The notes under the pieces are model-generated. The model was given only the letters and a program-made list of their open reading frames with translations. It was not told the DNA's origin and did not search any database. Positions 62,105-64,000 of a stretch of DNA of 64,000 bases are shown here, one piece after another (the first letter of the stretch is position 1; each line of letters opens with the position of its first letter). The stretch is taken from the NCBI GenBank assembly GCA_965153455.1, contig OZ234497.1:7502001-7566000 (forward strand), written 5' to 3'. A program made the translations under genes and the position numbers. This stretch comes from Sphagnum compactum. Its lineage: Eukaryota > Bryophyta > Sphagnopsida > Sphagnales.

Positions 62105-62700
62105 AATGAAAATTGTTGGATTCAGTGATTTGGATTTTTTTTTCTTAGTTATCTTGAGTGAATTAACGCTTACATGTGTAATAGAGTTTTGATAAGTTTC
62201 TCAGAGTTTTAGAGCACCAATGGAAATGCTAAAAAAAAAAATCACTTTCAATGTTCAGCACTATGGAAATGCTAAAAAAAATAATTATTTTCAATATTCA
62301 ACACTATGGAAATGCTTAAAAAAATAATTATTTTCAATTTTCAGCACAATGGAAATGCTAAAAAAAATAATTATTTTCAATGTTCAGGATAATAATAGGA
62401 TTATGCGTAAGCCAGAAGATTTTTTTTGAAAGCCAATGGGATTGCTGGATTTGGTGGTTTGAATTTTTTTTTCTTAGTTATCTTGAGTGAATTAACAGTT
62501 AAATGTGTAATAGAGTTCGATGGGTTTCTCAGAATTTTAGAGCACCAATGGAAATGCTAGATAAAGGATAATTATTTTCAATATTGAGCATAATAATAAG
62601 GTTATGGGTAGGCCAGAAGAGTTTTTTTTTTGCAAGCCAATGGGATTGCTGGATTTGGTGGTCTGAATTTTTTTTCTTGGTTATCTTGACTGAACTAAGG
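62105..62700 (+). repeat. Nested tandem repeats: ~44-bp units within ~200-330-bp duplications
   Basis: TTGNTGGATT.GTGATTTG..TTTTTTTTCTTRGTTATCTTGA appears at about 62115, 62443 and 62645, each followed (fully in the first two) by GTGTAATAGAGTT, TTTCTCAGARTTTTAGAGCA and CCAATGGAAATGCTA. Within 62217-62390 the phrase TGGAAATGCT plus A-run, AATTATTTTCAAT and TTCAGCAC repeats four times with a period of about 44 bp. Confidence 0.8.
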
Positions 62701-64000
62701 TACTAAGAGTGTGTAATAGTATTTATAGACAGGGTTCTAACACATTACTTGTGCACTTTGTTTCCTAAAAGGTAAAGCTTGGCAAGTTTACATGAGTTGT
62801 TTAGTCACCTCTTAATTACCACCGGCCTAAATAGAATTTAATAAGCCTTCTTATACTGCGACTGAAAAGCTTGGATTTTGGGGGAATGAAAGGTAAGACG
62901 AACGCCATAGTTAGCGGGCGCAAAGCTGACTTTTTTATATATGGGCAAACACGAGGCCTTGCCTACCGCTTCGCTACAAGACAAAGCGAGGCGCCCAGCA
63001 GCTCTGGCGCACCACCATCATCACCTTTCCCTACCCACGCAACCATCGCTGTTGCACAACCGGATTCTTACATCCTCATACCCCAAACCCACTCTACTAC
63101 CGCTGGCTGGTGCTTCTTCGGCTGGTGTTGTTGTGGAGCCTGTAGCTTCAAGCTTCATCTGGTTGGTATTCTTTTAAGAAGTGTCATTGAATGGGTACTG
63201 CTTCTGGTTAGCGGATCAAGAAGAAAGTAGCGCGAGTTTGGTTAAGCGTTTTGGTTGTCGGGAGATAGATCTTTAGGGCGGCTTTTTGACAAAGGTGGTG
63301 GGGGACGACGACGGGAGCTCAATCAACTACTTCCAGTGCTCGTTTCTTTTTTTTTGGGTTTGTTGTCTGTCTCTTGGGGCTTCTCTTGTTGCTTTTTTGC
63401 TGTGGTGTTTGCTATCATCAGCCGGGGAAGTCATAGTTGCTGCTTGTGATCGGTGTTTGACCCCCAGGAGCAGGAACAAAAAAGGTGGCAAGAACACACA
63501 GGTCAGTGGCTGGTCGCTATAAAAGTTCTCCGCTCCCTCCACGGTCCTCCTCCTCCTTTTGGCATATGCGTCTTACGGTCTATGAGAAAGTTTTCCCATT
63601 CACATACGTTGTTGCCGGATGTTAGCTAAGGGGTACTGGTTTCGTCACCTTTTTTTTTCTTTTTAGGGGTCGGGGATTGAGTTTGACTCGTAGCAAGGCC
63701 ACTAGCATGCCGTAAACCGAGTCCGAATGCTTTTATGCCTGCGTGATTGTTGTGCTCGCTCGCTCGTTAGTGACAGCAAGGGTGTGAAATTGCCTTCTAC
63801 AAAGACATGTCGTTCAGTCGTACCTGGTCTCCTCTTCACCTGTTCAAGGGAATCTCTACTAGGTCAATATACGAATTGCTGACACTTCAGCGGATTAGCT
63901 GAGATGGCGTATATAACCAGCTGTTGCATCACAGGATTATAGACCCTCAGCAATTCTGGGGAAATCAGCTCACTATGGTCGATTACTTCGAGCATGAGAG
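62701..64000 (+). promoter_or_regulatory. GC-rich segment, probable promoter/5' end of a gene beyond the window
   Basis: From about 62940 the composition changes abruptly to GC-rich, CpG-containing sequence, as at the leader of the TCP11-like gene. A TATA-like box CTATAAAAG lies at 63517-63525, followed by CT-rich sequence (63528-63560), a common plant core-promoter context. Open frames at 62941-63177 and 63255-63522 are Ser/Leu/His-rich and not recognisable. No conserved coding exon can be assigned before the window ends. Confidence 0.4.

Noticed and set aside
62871-63522. First exons of a transit-peptide protein
   Set aside because: Frames are Ser/His/Leu-rich and GC-biased but end quickly, overlap one another and cannot be tied to a conserved downstream exon within the window.

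Overview
This is an AT-rich, repeat-dominated stretch of a land-plant nuclear genome. The plant call rests on two intron-rich genes with GT-AG introns of about 70-520 bp, a T-complex-11 protein with the plant-type N-terminal coiled-coil block, and relics of several plant transposon classes. The species cannot be named from the sequence. The repeat-rich setting would fit a bryophyte, lycophyte, fern or other large plant genome, which is inference only.

Layout. 1-19560 is AT-rich and holds no gene I can support. It contains a CACTA-like DNA transposon (2363-4824) built around a degenerate tandem array plus a tRNA-like module. A second element of the same internal design lies inverted at about 10850-12960. 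A 190-bp direct duplication (8237-8632) and a decayed transposon-type reading frame (9872-10338, minus) are also present. 19561-21866 becomes GC-richer and is the promoter/5' leader of the first gene.

The gene core is 21867-32807. A TCP11-family gene (plus strand, 11 exons, 1272 codons) converges on a HAD-superfamily phosphatase gene (minus strand, 8 exons) that resembles N-acylneuraminate-9-phosphatase and has a probable organellar transit peptide. Both models were built exon by exon and keep an open frame across every junction. Nothing suggests that the two products act in one pathway. Just beyond the HAD gene (about 33380-34640) lies a dead copy of a plant spermidine-synthase-like SAM-dependent methyltransferase. 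It adjoins a fragment of a Ty3/gypsy integrase on the opposite strand (34645-35220). 35341-37977 looks like decayed genic sequence that I cannot identify.

From 38 kb on, transposon relics dominate again. A complete-length but inactivated hAT transposon (40031-43818) has terminal inverted repeats, a near-perfect 8-bp target duplication, a BED finger, a transposase core and a dimerisation domain. A hAT-like MITE (about 48543-49395), a tRNA-like SINE head (about 47789), tandem repeats (51935-52095; 62105-62700) and a minus-strand Ty3/gypsy remnant with primer-binding site, gag, zinc knuckles and protease (about 60543 down to 58200) follow. The last 1.1 kb becomes GC-rich with a TATA-like box and probably leads into a gene outside the window.

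Most of the novelty lies in the paired array-plus-tRNA-like transposons, the decayed methyltransferase whose stops look like methyl-CpG damage, and a tandem duplication that copied a splice acceptor inside the TCP11 gene.
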